Source: Spirochaetaceae bacterium (lineage in GTDB: Bacteria > Spirochaetota > Spirochaetia > DSM-27196 > PXBQ01). From it: a stretch of DNA of 5,847 bases. The position numbers and the translations under genes are program-made. The stretch covers positions 1-5,847 of the forward strand of contig PXBQ01000534.1 in assembly GCA_003566875.1 (NCBI GenBank). The letters are read 5' to 3'. Numbering within the stretch: position 1 is the stretch's first letter; each line of letters begins with the position of its first letter. The notes beneath the pieces are model-generated. The model was not told where the DNA came from, did not search any database, and saw only the letters and a program-made list of their open reading frames with translations. Positions 1 through 5,278 of the stretch are shown piece by piece.

Positions 1-278
1 ACATTTACCACGATGTTGAAGTTGACGCCCATATAATCGTGAATAAGACGATTACGCAGTGCGATGATACGACGCCACGGAATCTCCGTATGTCTGGCCC
101 GGAAATCAGGATCAATCTTTGAGGCGGCTTCGCCAATAATCTCAAGACTGCGAACCACGGCACGGGATTGGACAGCATCGTTTTTCAAAGCCGGCCCGTT
201 TGGAAACTGCGGAAGTGATTGGAGAAACCGAATCTCGTCGTTGATGTGGTGAAGATAGAGGTCATGCGTTTTCGACAT
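1..278 (-). CDS. hepT: HepT-like HEPN-domain toxin (DUF86), C-terminus cut by window edge
   Basis: Ninety-two complete codons are visible from the ATG at 278 down to the window edge, so the C-terminus is missing. The protein is helical and ends, as far as it can be read, in RNRLIHDY followed by MGVNFNIV. This contains the HEPN signature RX4HXY: R75, H80 and Y82. In characterised MntA-HepT systems these residues form the RNase site of the toxin, and the tyrosine is the residue that the partner nucleotidyltransferase AMPylates. An upstream SLEIIGEAASKI stretch (about residues 44-55) is also typical of DUF86. The gene overlaps the mntA-like gene by 17 bases (262-278), so the two are co-transcribed and probably translationally coupled. 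It should act in the cytoplasm as the toxin half of the pair. The family call is strong; RNase activity is inferred from the motif. Confidence 0.9.
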   Translation of the reverse strand, partial: MSKTHDLYLHHINDEIRFLQSLPQFPNGPALKNDAVQSRAVVRSLEIIGEAASKIDPDFRARHTEIPWRRIIALRNRLIHDYMGVNFNIVVN

Positions 279-561
279 GAACGGCTTCCTCTTGCACAGA
301 CGCAACAAGGTACGGACTGAGTCCATTGACCGTTACCAAATCAACCGGGAAATCGAAGTGTGTTTCGAGGAGGTCGGAAACGTTCATGAGGTTGTCGAAG
401 GACTCTGCTTCCGGTTCGAAGTCGATCAAAATGTCAATATCGCTAGTGTCACCGGCATCATCACGCACGACCGATCCGAACAGCGCAACGTCTCTCACGC
501 CGTATTCCCGGAGTTGAGGAAGGAGACCTCTCAAAATCTTCAGCGCTCGGTCTCGGTTCAT
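262..561 (-). CDS. mntA: MntA-like minimal nucleotidyltransferase (antitoxin)
   Basis: This is a 99-residue protein starting MNRDRALKIL. It carries the nucleotidyltransferase signature GSX10DXD exactly: G29, S30, then ten residues to D41 and D43 (TSDIDILIDF). A further acidic residue, D74 in FPVDLVTV, fits the third metal ligand of the fold. Known MntA antitoxins use ATP to AMPylate the tyrosine of the HepT RX4HXY motif, and the neighbouring gene encodes a HEPN protein with that motif, so the antitoxin role follows from context. The reading frame stays open far upstream, but the extra part only mirrors the tRNA fragment and the DOMON gene on the other strand. The ATG at 561 is chosen because the homologous domain begins there and a promoter-like pair ends 7 bases before it. 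No Shine-Dalgarno site is visible. The length is normal for a stand-alone minimal nucleotidyltransferase. Confidence 0.9.
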   Translation of the reverse strand: MNRDRALKILRGLLPQLREYGVRDVALFGSVVRDDAGDTSDIDILIDFEPEAESFDNLMNVSDLLETHFDFPVDLVTVNGLSPYLVASVQEEAVHVENA

Positions 562-568
562 AAAATGA

Positions 569-597
569 ATGATAACACGCAGGGCCTGAACAGTGAA
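569..597 (-). promoter_or_regulatory. Candidate promoter of the mntA-hepT pair, leaderless type
   Basis: Read on the minus strand, TTCACT (597-592) is followed after 17 bases by TATCAT (574-569), matching the sigma-70 consensus at 4 of 6 and 5 of 6 positions. Only 7 bases (568-562) separate the -10 element from the ATG at 561, so transcription would begin at or next to the start codon. This explains the absent ribosome binding site. It is a sequence match only; the start of transcription is inferred. Confidence 0.4.
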
Positions 598-662
598 GCG
601 AAGAATCGTTGTGCGGGATGATACCGTTGCCGACAAATAGGCCCGCCAGGGAATCGAAAAAC

Positions 663-709
663 ACTGCCTCCTAAGCGGTAGGTCGCGCGTTCGATTCGCG
701 CCCGGAGTA
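663..709 (+). other. 3' fragment of a tRNA-Arg(CCU) gene, putative attachment site
   Basis: The anticodon arm is ACTGC (663-667), loop CTCCTAA with anticodon CCT at 670-672, and GCGGT (675-679), five pairs with one G-T wobble. A five-base variable loop follows. The T arm is GCGCG, loop TTCGATT and CGCGC (685-701), five perfect pairs. CCGGAGT (702-708) then fits the 3' acceptor strand, A709 the discriminator, and TCCA follows directly. No ACTCCGG-like 5' strand and no D arm can be found upstream as far as 562, so the 5' half is absent. A fragment that begins near the anticodon loop and runs to the tRNA end is the usual product of integration by a tRNA-targeting tyrosine recombinase. In that arrangement the element lies on the 5' side of the fragment, here to the left. 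The rest of the 562-837 gap shows an AACCGA/TCGGTT inverted repeat (731-736, 755-760) and a lone TATTAT hexamer (766-771), but no gene. Confidence 0.75.
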
Positions 710-837
710 TCCAGATTTCGATAGTGGCCGAACCGAAACGCCTTTCCCGTCGAATCGGTTTTGATTATTATCTCAGTAACTATTTGCCCTTCTGAACGGA
801 CGATGCGGGGGAGTTGGGCTACATTGCGGAGGTTTAA

Positions 838-1407
838 ATGAAGAACACTACGGGTTGGAAGGTTGTGTCGGCGTATCGGGCCGCTCTTCTGGTCATTCTG
901 ACGTTTGTCGCGTTCTCGAGTCATGCGCAACAGCGGCCCGACGTTGAACAGACTGCCGACGGCTTCAAGCGGATCGAGTTGGAGTCGGGGTTCACATTCA
1001 CGTGGAAGATCGATGGCGACGAGATCGAAGCGACGATCTCGGCTCCGACGACCGGTTGGGTCTCGGTGGGATTCAACCCGACCAACCGTATGCAGGGCGC
1101 GACCTACGTGATCGGGTATGTGCGAGGCGAGAACGTGAGTATTCGCCACGACTGGGGACACACGCCGACCGGCCACCAGGCGGTGACCGCGGCGGGTGGT
1201 ACGAGTCGCGTAACCTCGCTTGGCGGCCGTGAGCAAGCGGGACGGACGGAGCTTTCGTTCAAGCTCCCGCTCGACCCCGGTGACCGGTTTTTCTCCGCTT
1301 TGAAAGCGGGTGAAGATAACACCGTAATCTGGGCATTTGGTCCGAACGGTTCGAACAACTACACCGCGTACCACGCGCAACGAGGGGCTTTCGTTACCGG
1401 TTTCTGA
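838..1407 (+). CDS. Secreted DOMON-domain protein, probable heme b binder
   Basis: This is a 189-residue protein. Residues 1-30 form a signal peptide with hydrophobic core AALLVILTFVAF and a likely cleavage after SSHA, so the mature protein starts QQRPDV and acts outside the inner membrane. The rest is one DOMON beta-sandwich: GFTFTWKIDGDEIEATISAP, then TTGWVSVGFNP, MQGATYVIGYV, a later LSFKLPLDPGD strand and YHAQRG near the end. M85, in the MQGA motif, and H179, in the YHAQRG motif, sit where the Met and His heme ligands of the cellobiose dehydrogenase cytochrome domain lie, so it probably carries a b-type heme. The start is fixed by GGAGG at 828-832, five bases before the ATG. The next gene, 82 bases on, encodes a heme membrane protein, which suggests an electron-transfer pair. 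A sugar-binding DOMON is the main alternative. The family call is firm; heme binding is inferred. Confidence 0.85.
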   Translation: MKNTTGWKVVSAYRAALLVILTFVAFSSHAQQRPDVEQTADGFKRIELESGFTFTWKIDGDEIEATISAPTTGWVSVGFNPTNRMQGATYVIGYVRGENVSIRHDWGHTPTGHQAVTAAGGTSRVTSLGGREQAGRTELSFKLPLDPGDRFFSALKAGEDNTVIWAFGPNGSNNYTAYHAQRGAFVTGF

Positions 1408-1429
1408 ACCCCACCTTCCGCGCAGAAGG

Positions 1430-1456
1430 AACCTTCAAGCCGGACACCGGAAGGTT
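1430..1456 (+). repeat. Hairpin between the DOMON and ferric-reductase-like genes
   Basis: Outer arms AACCTT (1430-1435) and AAGGTT (1451-1456) enclose inner arms CCGG (1440-1443) and CCGG (1447-1450) around the loop ACA, with a CAAG bulge on the left side. The last arm runs into TTTT (1455-1458) and then CC. It could act as a weak or partial terminator that lowers read-through from the DOMON gene, or as an RNA stabiliser. The T tract is too short for a confident terminator call. Confidence 0.4.
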
Positions 1457-1460
1457 TTCC

Positions 1461-1488
1461 CGAGTACGACTGTATGATATAGTACTCG
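1461..1488 (+). promoter_or_regulatory. Inverted repeat over a -10 element just before the ferric-reductase-like gene
   Basis: CGAGTAC (1461-1467) and GTACTCG (1482-1488) form a perfect 7-base inverted repeat with a 14-base A+T-rich centre. Two overlapping -10-like hexamers lie inside it, TATGAT (1473-1478) and TATAGT (1478-1483). The second ends six bases before the ATG at 1490, so transcription could start at the start codon. The dyad is well placed for a repressor that blocks RNA polymerase. No good -35 element is visible: TTTTCC lies at the right distance at 1455-1460. This may be a separate, regulated promoter for the downstream genes. Confidence 0.45.
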
Positions 1489-1489
1489 C

Positions 1490-2143
1490 ATGTCGAACCG
1501 AAACACCCCTGCCGCCGGCCGATCGCCGGCGGCTGTTCTGATCACGGTCGTTGCGGTCGTGATACCGGTGGTGCCGTTAGCCTTCTGGCTGTACGGTGTG
1601 ATTCCGATGATGCCCGCTCCCGTGCAATCCGCCTCGTTCGGGTTTTATCTGCTCGCGCGCGCATTCGCGCTTCTCGGCTTCGTCTTGATGTTCTACCAGT
1701 TCGTGTTGACGGCGCGCGTTCCGTTCATCGAAGCCGCGCTGAAACGGCCCAACATGCTCAAGAGGCACCGCGCTCTCGGGAAGGTCGGGTTCATCCTGAT
1801 TCTCCTGCACGGGGTCATTCTGCTGCTGATCGAGCCGTCGTTGTACTTCGCAAAGACGCTCGGTTTGATCGCGCTGATCATCTTGACCGTCTCGGTCATC
1901 GCGGCATGGTTCTTCAAGCCGCTCAAACTCAACCTCAAGACATGGCGCGCGATACACCTTGGGACGTACGTCGTACTTCCGCTCGTGTTCATCCACGTAC
2001 TCCAACTCGGCTCGACGGTGCTCGGGTACCGGCCGGTGTACTGGCTGTTCGTCGTGTTGTTTGCCGGTTACGTTTTGATCGTCCTGTACCGGATCTACCG
2101 GCTCTTCACGCAGAAAAAGCCCGGCCCAAAACCGGCATCGTAG
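1490..2143 (+). CDS. Ferric-reductase-like heme membrane protein, six helices
   Basis: This 217-residue integral membrane protein has hydrophobic segments at about residues 15-35, 50-72, 97-115, 120-141, 157-175 and 183-203. Four histidines stand as two pairs: H93 and H107 (14 apart; RHRALG and LLHGV) and H156 and H169 (13 apart; AIHLGTY and FIHVL). This spacing equals that of the heme ligands in the NADPH oxidase and ferric reductase superfamily, so two stacked b hemes spanning the membrane are expected. There is no C-terminal FAD or NAD(P)H domain, only a short basic tail, so the electron donor must be a quinol or another protein, as in MsrQ-type proteins. The DOMON protein encoded just upstream is the obvious external partner. 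No Shine-Dalgarno site precedes the ATG; a -10-like TATAGT ends six bases before it. The stop codon overlaps the ribosome binding site of the next gene. Confidence 0.85.
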   Translation: MSNRNTPAAGRSPAAVLITVVAVVIPVVPLAFWLYGVIPMMPAPVQSASFGFYLLARAFALLGFVLMFYQFVLTARVPFIEAALKRPNMLKRHRALGKVGFILILLHGVILLLIEPSLYFAKTLGLIALIILTVSVIAAWFFKPLKLNLKTWRAIHLGTYVVLPLVFIHVLQLGSTVLGYRPVYWLFVVLFAGYVLIVLYRIYRLFTQKKPGPKPAS

Positions 2144-2145
2144 GA
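2142..2145 (+). promoter_or_regulatory. Ribosome binding site overlapping a stop codon, fixes the aldolase start
   Basis: AGGA shares bases with the TAG stop (2141-2143) of the membrane protein and lies six bases before the ATG at 2152. The overlap implies translational coupling. It also supports the start at 2152 over the much longer open frame that reaches back to 1906, which would run through most of the second half of the membrane protein gene. Confidence 0.6.
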
Positions 2146-2151
2146 ACTTCG

Positions 2152-3141
2152 ATGCACACCCGCCGACAGATCCTTGCCGACGCGTTTGGCCCCGAGTTTC
2201 CGGTCCTGTGGTGTCCCGTCGTGACGCAGTACAAACCCGGCGGGACGATCGACACCGACGCGATGCGGCGCCACATGAAGTACCTTTCGCGTTTCGTCGG
2301 TGGATTTCTGGTTCCGGGCTCGACCGGTGACGGCTGGTCGTTGACCGATGATGAATCGAACACCGTGCTCGATCTCGCGGAAGAGGTTGTCTCTACGACC
2401 GGAACGCGGCTTCTCGCGGGCGTGCTCTCGACCGATCCGGTAACGCGTCTCGCGCGGGTACGGTCGTTCTCGTCGCGCGTCGCGCCCGATGCACCGTTGC
2501 GCGGCATCGTCGTCTGCGCACCGGCGGGAAAAGATCGTACCCAGACCGAGATCGAGGCCGATCTATCGACGATCCTAAGGATCGGCGTCCCGACGGCGGT
2601 CTACCAACTACCGCAACTCACCGAGAACGAGATCGAGCCCAGAACGTTTGCCGCGTTACTCGAACGGCACGAGAATTTGTGTGTGTTCAAGGACTCGAGC
2701 GGCGCCGACCGTATCGCTCGCGAACTGCCTAACTCACGCGGAGCGGTGTACCTGCGCGGTGCCGAAGGGGCGTACTTCGAAGCGCTCCGCAAGAACGGAG
2801 GAGCGTACGACGGGTTCCTTCTGAGCACCGCAAACTCTTTCCCCGAGCAGTTATCCTCGATAATCGCATCGTCGGACGCAGAAGCCGCCGCCGAGTTGTC
2901 GGCACGCGTGAGTTCGGTCGTCGAGACGGCGTTTCGCTGCGCTTCGACGATCGTCGGCGGTAATGCATTTGCCGACGCCAACAAGGCGATCCTGCACTTC
3001 ATGATGCACGGCGTCGAGGCGCCGCTCCGAAACGGCCCGATTTTACGAACGGGCCGGCCAATTTCATCGGATATCCTCTCAGAAGTGAAGGATTCTCTCA
3101 ACAGTAACGGATTACTGCCGAAAGACGGACTTTTTTCTTGA
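2152..3141 (+). CDS. DapA/NAL-family class I aldolase with a divergent active site
   Basis: This is a 329-residue cytoplasmic TIM-barrel protein of the dihydrodipicolinate synthase and N-acetylneuraminate lyase family. Landmarks in order are PVVTQY (residues 22-27), the carboxylate-binding loop GSTGDG (56-61), the conserved tyrosine Y151 in VYQLPQ, and the Schiff-base lysine K180 in FKDSSG. The family forms an imine between this lysine and pyruvate or another 2-oxo acid. True DapA enzymes have a GTTGEG loop, a tyrosine pair in TPYYN and an arginine five residues after the catalytic tyrosine. Here the pair is replaced by A125-G126 (CAPAG) and the arginine position is L156, so lysine biosynthesis is unlikely and another aldol cleavage or dehydration is more plausible. 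The protein is somewhat longer than the usual 290-300 residues, with a C-terminal extension. It is coupled to the upstream membrane protein gene. The substrate is unknown. Confidence 0.85.
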   Translation: MHTRRQILADAFGPEFPVLWCPVVTQYKPGGTIDTDAMRRHMKYLSRFVGGFLVPGSTGDGWSLTDDESNTVLDLAEEVVSTTGTRLLAGVLSTDPVTRLARVRSFSSRVAPDAPLRGIVVCAPAGKDRTQTEIEADLSTILRIGVPTAVYQLPQLTENEIEPRTFAALLERHENLCVFKDSSGADRIARELPNSRGAVYLRGAEGAYFEALRKNGGAYDGFLLSTANSFPEQLSSIIASSDAEAAAELSARVSSVVETAFRCASTIVGGNAFADANKAILHFMMHGVEAPLRNGPILRTGRPISSDILSEVKDSLNSNGLLPKDGLFS

Positions 3142-3176
3142 ATACGCTGGGTTCGCGGTTTTCTATTCCGCGTATG

Positions 3177-3195
3177 TTCGTTACCTTTTAACGAA
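3177..3195 (+). repeat. Perfect 7-bp hairpin in the slyD leader
   Basis: TTCGTTA (3177-3183) and TAACGAA (3189-3195) pair perfectly around the loop CCTTT and end seven bases before the AAGGAG ribosome binding site. The rest of the 71-base gap holds ATACGC/GCGTAT (3142-3147, 3170-3175) and CGCGG/CCGCG (3154-3158, 3168-3172), whose right arms overlap so that only one can form at a time. No T tract follows any of them, so they are not clear terminators. The hairpin may be an operator or an RNA element affecting slyD translation. Confidence 0.4.
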
Positions 3196-3212
3196 ACTCT
3201 TAAGGAGCATTC

Positions 3213-3692
3213 ATGACTGTAGAAAAAGACAAAGTCGTTACGATGGCATACACGTTGTCCGACTCTGAGGGTCAGGTTCTCGACACGACCGGCGACGACG
3301 GCGAGTTCTCGTACGTGCATGGGGTCGGGGCGATTATCCCGGGGCTCGAGGCCGAGCTTGCAGGAAAGGCCGCGGGCGAACACGTCGCAGCAGAGATCCC
3401 ACCCGAGAACGCGTACGGCGAACGAGACGACGCGCGCGTCTTCTCGATTCCTCGCGAGCGCCTCGGCGAAATCGACGAGCTCGAAGAGGGTATGCGTTTT
3501 CAGGCAAAGATGGGCGAGAACGTTGAAATTTTGACAGTAGCCGATTTCGACGATGAGAACGTCACGCTCGACGCGAATCATCCTCTCGCAGGGGTCACGC
3601 TCAAGTTTGACGTCACGATCAAGGACGTGCGCGAGGCGACCGAGGAAGAAATCGAGCACGGACACGTGCACGACGGCTCGGAACAGCACTAG
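3213..3692 (+). CDS. slyD: SlyD-type FKBP peptidyl-prolyl isomerase
   Basis: This is a 159-residue cytoplasmic chaperone and prolyl cis-trans isomerase. The sequence follows SlyD from end to end: strands around KVVTMAYTL, the FKBP core YVHGVGAIIPGLEAEL (residues 34-49) and ENAYGERD (65-72), then the inserted flap domain of SlyD at about 72-120 with ELEEGMRFQA. The FKBP fold closes with NHPLAGVTLKFDV (122-134) and the signature VREATEEEIEHGHVH (139-153). The insert binds unfolded chains and the FKBP part does the isomerisation. The C-terminal tail is very short and has histidines but no cysteines, unlike the long metal-binding tail of the E. coli protein, so nickel storage is probably reduced or absent. 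AAGGAG at 3202-3207, five bases before the ATG, fixes the start. The xylanase gene begins 17 bases after the stop and is probably co-transcribed. Confidence 0.93.
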   Translation: MTVEKDKVVTMAYTLSDSEGQVLDTTGDDGEFSYVHGVGAIIPGLEAELAGKAAGEHVAAEIPPENAYGERDDARVFSIPRERLGEIDELEEGMRFQAKMGENVEILTVADFDDENVTLDANHPLAGVTLKFDVTIKDVREATEEEIEHGHVHDGSEQH

Positions 3693-3709
3693 AACCGGCA
3701 CAGAAAGCC

Positions 3710-4810
3710 ATGATCGACGCACGCGTGTTCCGATACGGTGTAAAGGCAGCGGCTCGGGCGGCGGCGACGCTCGCGATGATTGCCGTTACGGGATGTCTCG
3801 GCGGCCCCGACGAGCGGCAGTCCGGGGCTGTCGTCCCGAGTCTATCGGGCGTTTACGCAGACTTTTTTCCGATCGGCACGGCGGTGCAGCCGCGCACGCT
3901 ATCGTCGCACAACGAACTAATCGCGCGTCATTTCACAAGCCTGACGGCCGAGAACCACATGAAACTGCACACGATCCGACCGTCATCTTCGCGCGTCGAT
4001 TATTCGGGGGCCGATGCCGTCGTTGATTTCGCCGAGGCCCACGGAATGATGGTACGTGGTCACGCGTTGATCTGGCACGAGGCGGCGCCGGACTGGTTTT
4101 TCCACGACTCCGGTTCGCGCGCGGATCCCGAGACCATACGCCGACGGCTACGGGATCACATCACCGAAACGGTAACCCGCTACCGAGGCCGCGTGTACGC
4201 GTGGGACGTTGTTAACGAGGGAGTCTCGGACTCAGCCGGTTTTCTTCGCGACACGATCTGGCTCGACACGTTAGGTCCGCAGTACATCGCCGACGCGTTC
4301 CGCTGGGCTCACGCCGCCGATCCCGACGCTCGCCTTTTCTACAACGACTACAGCGCAATCGATCCCGGGAAACGCGAGCGCATCGTCCGTCTCGTGAACG
4401 AGTTACGAGCCGACGGAGTACCCATTCACGGTGTTGGGATACAAGGTCACTGGACGCTGACATGGCCGCCGGTATCGATGATTCGCGATGCGATCGAGAG
4501 ATACGCGGACCTTGGACTTGAGGTCGAAATCACCGAACTCGACATATCGTTTTATGATTGGGAGGACCGTACCACGCGGTACCCCACGCTGACCGACACA
4601 ATGGAACAGCGCCAAGCCGCGCGCTACGCGGAGATCTTCCGGCTGTTGCGGGAGTACTCGGACGTGATTACGAACGTCACATTTTGGGGCGTAGCGGACG
4701 ACGTGAGCTGGCTAAACTACATACCGGTCCAAGGCCGACCGAACTACCCGTTGCTGTTTGACCGCGCCCATCGCGAAAAGCAGGCGTTCTTCGCGATTAC
4801 CGATTTCTGA
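3710..4810 (+). CDS. GH10 endo-1,4-beta-xylanase, predicted lipoprotein
   Basis: This 366-residue secreted enzyme cuts internal beta-1,4 bonds of xylan. Residues 1-28 are a signal peptide ending in the lipobox VTGC, with C29 as the lipidated cysteine and leucine next, which favours outer-membrane anchoring. The rest is a single GH10 barrel: FFPIGTAVQP (52-61), TAENHMK (79-85), RGHALIWHE (116-124), the acid/base glutamate E170 in WDVVNEG, YNDYS (211-215), GIQGHW (243-248), the nucleophile E276 in EITELDIS, and the closing FWGVADDVSW (325-334). Both catalytic glutamates are present, so it should be active. GH10 enzymes usually have WHxQxP after the RGH motif; here it is WHEAAP, so the glutamine is missing. 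No carbohydrate-binding module is attached. The ATG at 3710 has only a weak AGAAAG before it, but it gives a complete signal peptide. The cell surface location suggests uptake of plant oligosaccharides. Confidence 0.93.
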   Translation: MIDARVFRYGVKAAARAAATLAMIAVTGCLGGPDERQSGAVVPSLSGVYADFFPIGTAVQPRTLSSHNELIARHFTSLTAENHMKLHTIRPSSSRVDYSGADAVVDFAEAHGMMVRGHALIWHEAAPDWFFHDSGSRADPETIRRRLRDHITETVTRYRGRVYAWDVVNEGVSDSAGFLRDTIWLDTLGPQYIADAFRWAHAADPDARLFYNDYSAIDPGKRERIVRLVNELRADGVPIHGVGIQGHWTLTWPPVSMIRDAIERYADLGLEVEITELDISFYDWEDRTTRYPTLTDTMEQRQAARYAEIFRLLREYSDVITNVTFWGVADDVSWLNYIPVQGRPNYPLLFDRAHREKQAFFAITDF

Positions 4811-4825
4811 GACCGTTTCACTGCT

Positions 4826-5272
4826 TCACTGCGTTCCAGCGGCGTCGGCCGGTACGTCCGCGGCCGGCCGACGATACTCGACGAAAAACCGAGGCGCATC
4901 GACAACTCCGAGCCGCATGACGGTTTCGCGAACGCTCACGTGGTACGACCGAGTTGCCCGCTCGGGCTCAACGGTCACGAGTTCCCAATTCTCACCGTCG
5001 TTCGTGACCGATACCGCCACGACCGTCATCACGTCGCCTTCGACAGAAAGAGAACCACGCGAACCGATCGTGAAGTTGTCTCCGTCGAACGATCGGAATT
5101 CATACTCTGCCGCGTTGAGTTCCCACTCCCACCGCAATCCTCCGGTTTCCCAGATCCAGGTTCCGGCAACCACGACAGGTTCGGCCTCGTCGACAGCCTC
5201 TTGAGAAAAGGCGAAAACCGAAACAGCAAGCGCCAACAGAACAGCGCACGGCACTAGTTTTGAACGATTCAT
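4826..5272 (-). CDS. Secreted beta-rich protein of unknown function
   Basis: This 148-residue protein is not recognised by family. Residues 1-24 form a signal peptide (basic MNRSK, hydrophobic VLLALAVSVFAF, likely cut after FSQ or nearby). The mature part reads as alternating beta strands: VVVAGTWIWET (about 33-43), LRWEWELN, EYEFRSF, NFTIGSRGSLSVEGDVMTVVAVSV (66-89), then NWELVTV and FFVEYRR. The order of a GTW motif, a strand with an aromatic residue, then GSLSVEGDVMTV resembles the small lipocalin-like or META-like secreted proteins found in many diderms, but the match is by pattern only. It has no cysteine after the signal peptide. It converges with the xylanase gene, with stops 15 bases apart and no terminator between. 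No usable Shine-Dalgarno site is present: GAGG lies one base before the ATG, and a promoter-like pair ends six bases before it. Confidence 0.75.
   Translation of the reverse strand: MNRSKLVPCAVLLALAVSVFAFSQEAVDEAEPVVVAGTWIWETGGLRWEWELNAAEYEFRSFDGDNFTIGSRGSLSVEGDVMTVVAVSVTNDGENWELVTVEPERATRSYHVSVRETVMRLGVVDAPRFFVEYRRPAADVPADAAGTQ
4844..4872. repeat. 9-bp inverted repeat in the 3' end of the secreted protein gene
   Basis: GTCGGCCGG (4844-4852) and CCGGCCGAC (4864-4872) pair perfectly around an 11-base spacer. The hairpin lies inside the last codons of the minus-strand gene and about 33 bases past the xylanase stop. With no T tract on either side it is not a standard intrinsic terminator, but it is the only strong structure near the two convergent ends and might protect the xylanase mRNA 3' end. 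Confidence 0.4.
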
Positions 5273-5278
5273 GCCTCA

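Noticed and set aside
634..713. A complete tRNA gene
   Set aside because: No 5' acceptor strand complementary to CCGGAGT and no D arm exist upstream of the anticodon arm; only the 3' part is present.
262..1380. A 372-codon open frame on the minus strand that includes the mntA-like gene at its end
   Set aside because: Only the last 99 codons encode the nucleotidyltransferase. The part before them is the reverse of the DOMON gene and of the tRNA fragment; the peptide GANRTRDLPLRRQ is the antisense reading of a tRNA.
1906..2151. A longer version of the aldolase gene starting at 1906
   Set aside because: The extra 82 codons overlap the membrane protein gene, read as a basic low-complexity peptide with no family match, and lack a ribosome binding site. 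The ATG at 2152 has AGGA six bases before it and gives the normal family N-terminus.
3102..3136. A terminator at the end of the aldolase gene: CAGTAA/TTACTG stem and a run of six T
   Set aside because: The 6-bp stem is 13 bases from the T run, the only closer stem is three pairs, and all of it lies inside the coding sequence before the stop codon. It may reduce read-through slightly but is not a supported terminator.
2601..3722. A 373-codon minus-strand open frame
   Set aside because: It is antisense to the aldolase and slyD genes, both of which have strong family motifs; its product shows no recognisable domain.
3553..4026. A plus-strand frame overlapping the end of slyD and the start of the xylanase
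   Set aside because: The translation is arginine- and serine-rich and shifts out of frame with two well-supported genes, as expected for a shadow in a G+C-rich sequence.
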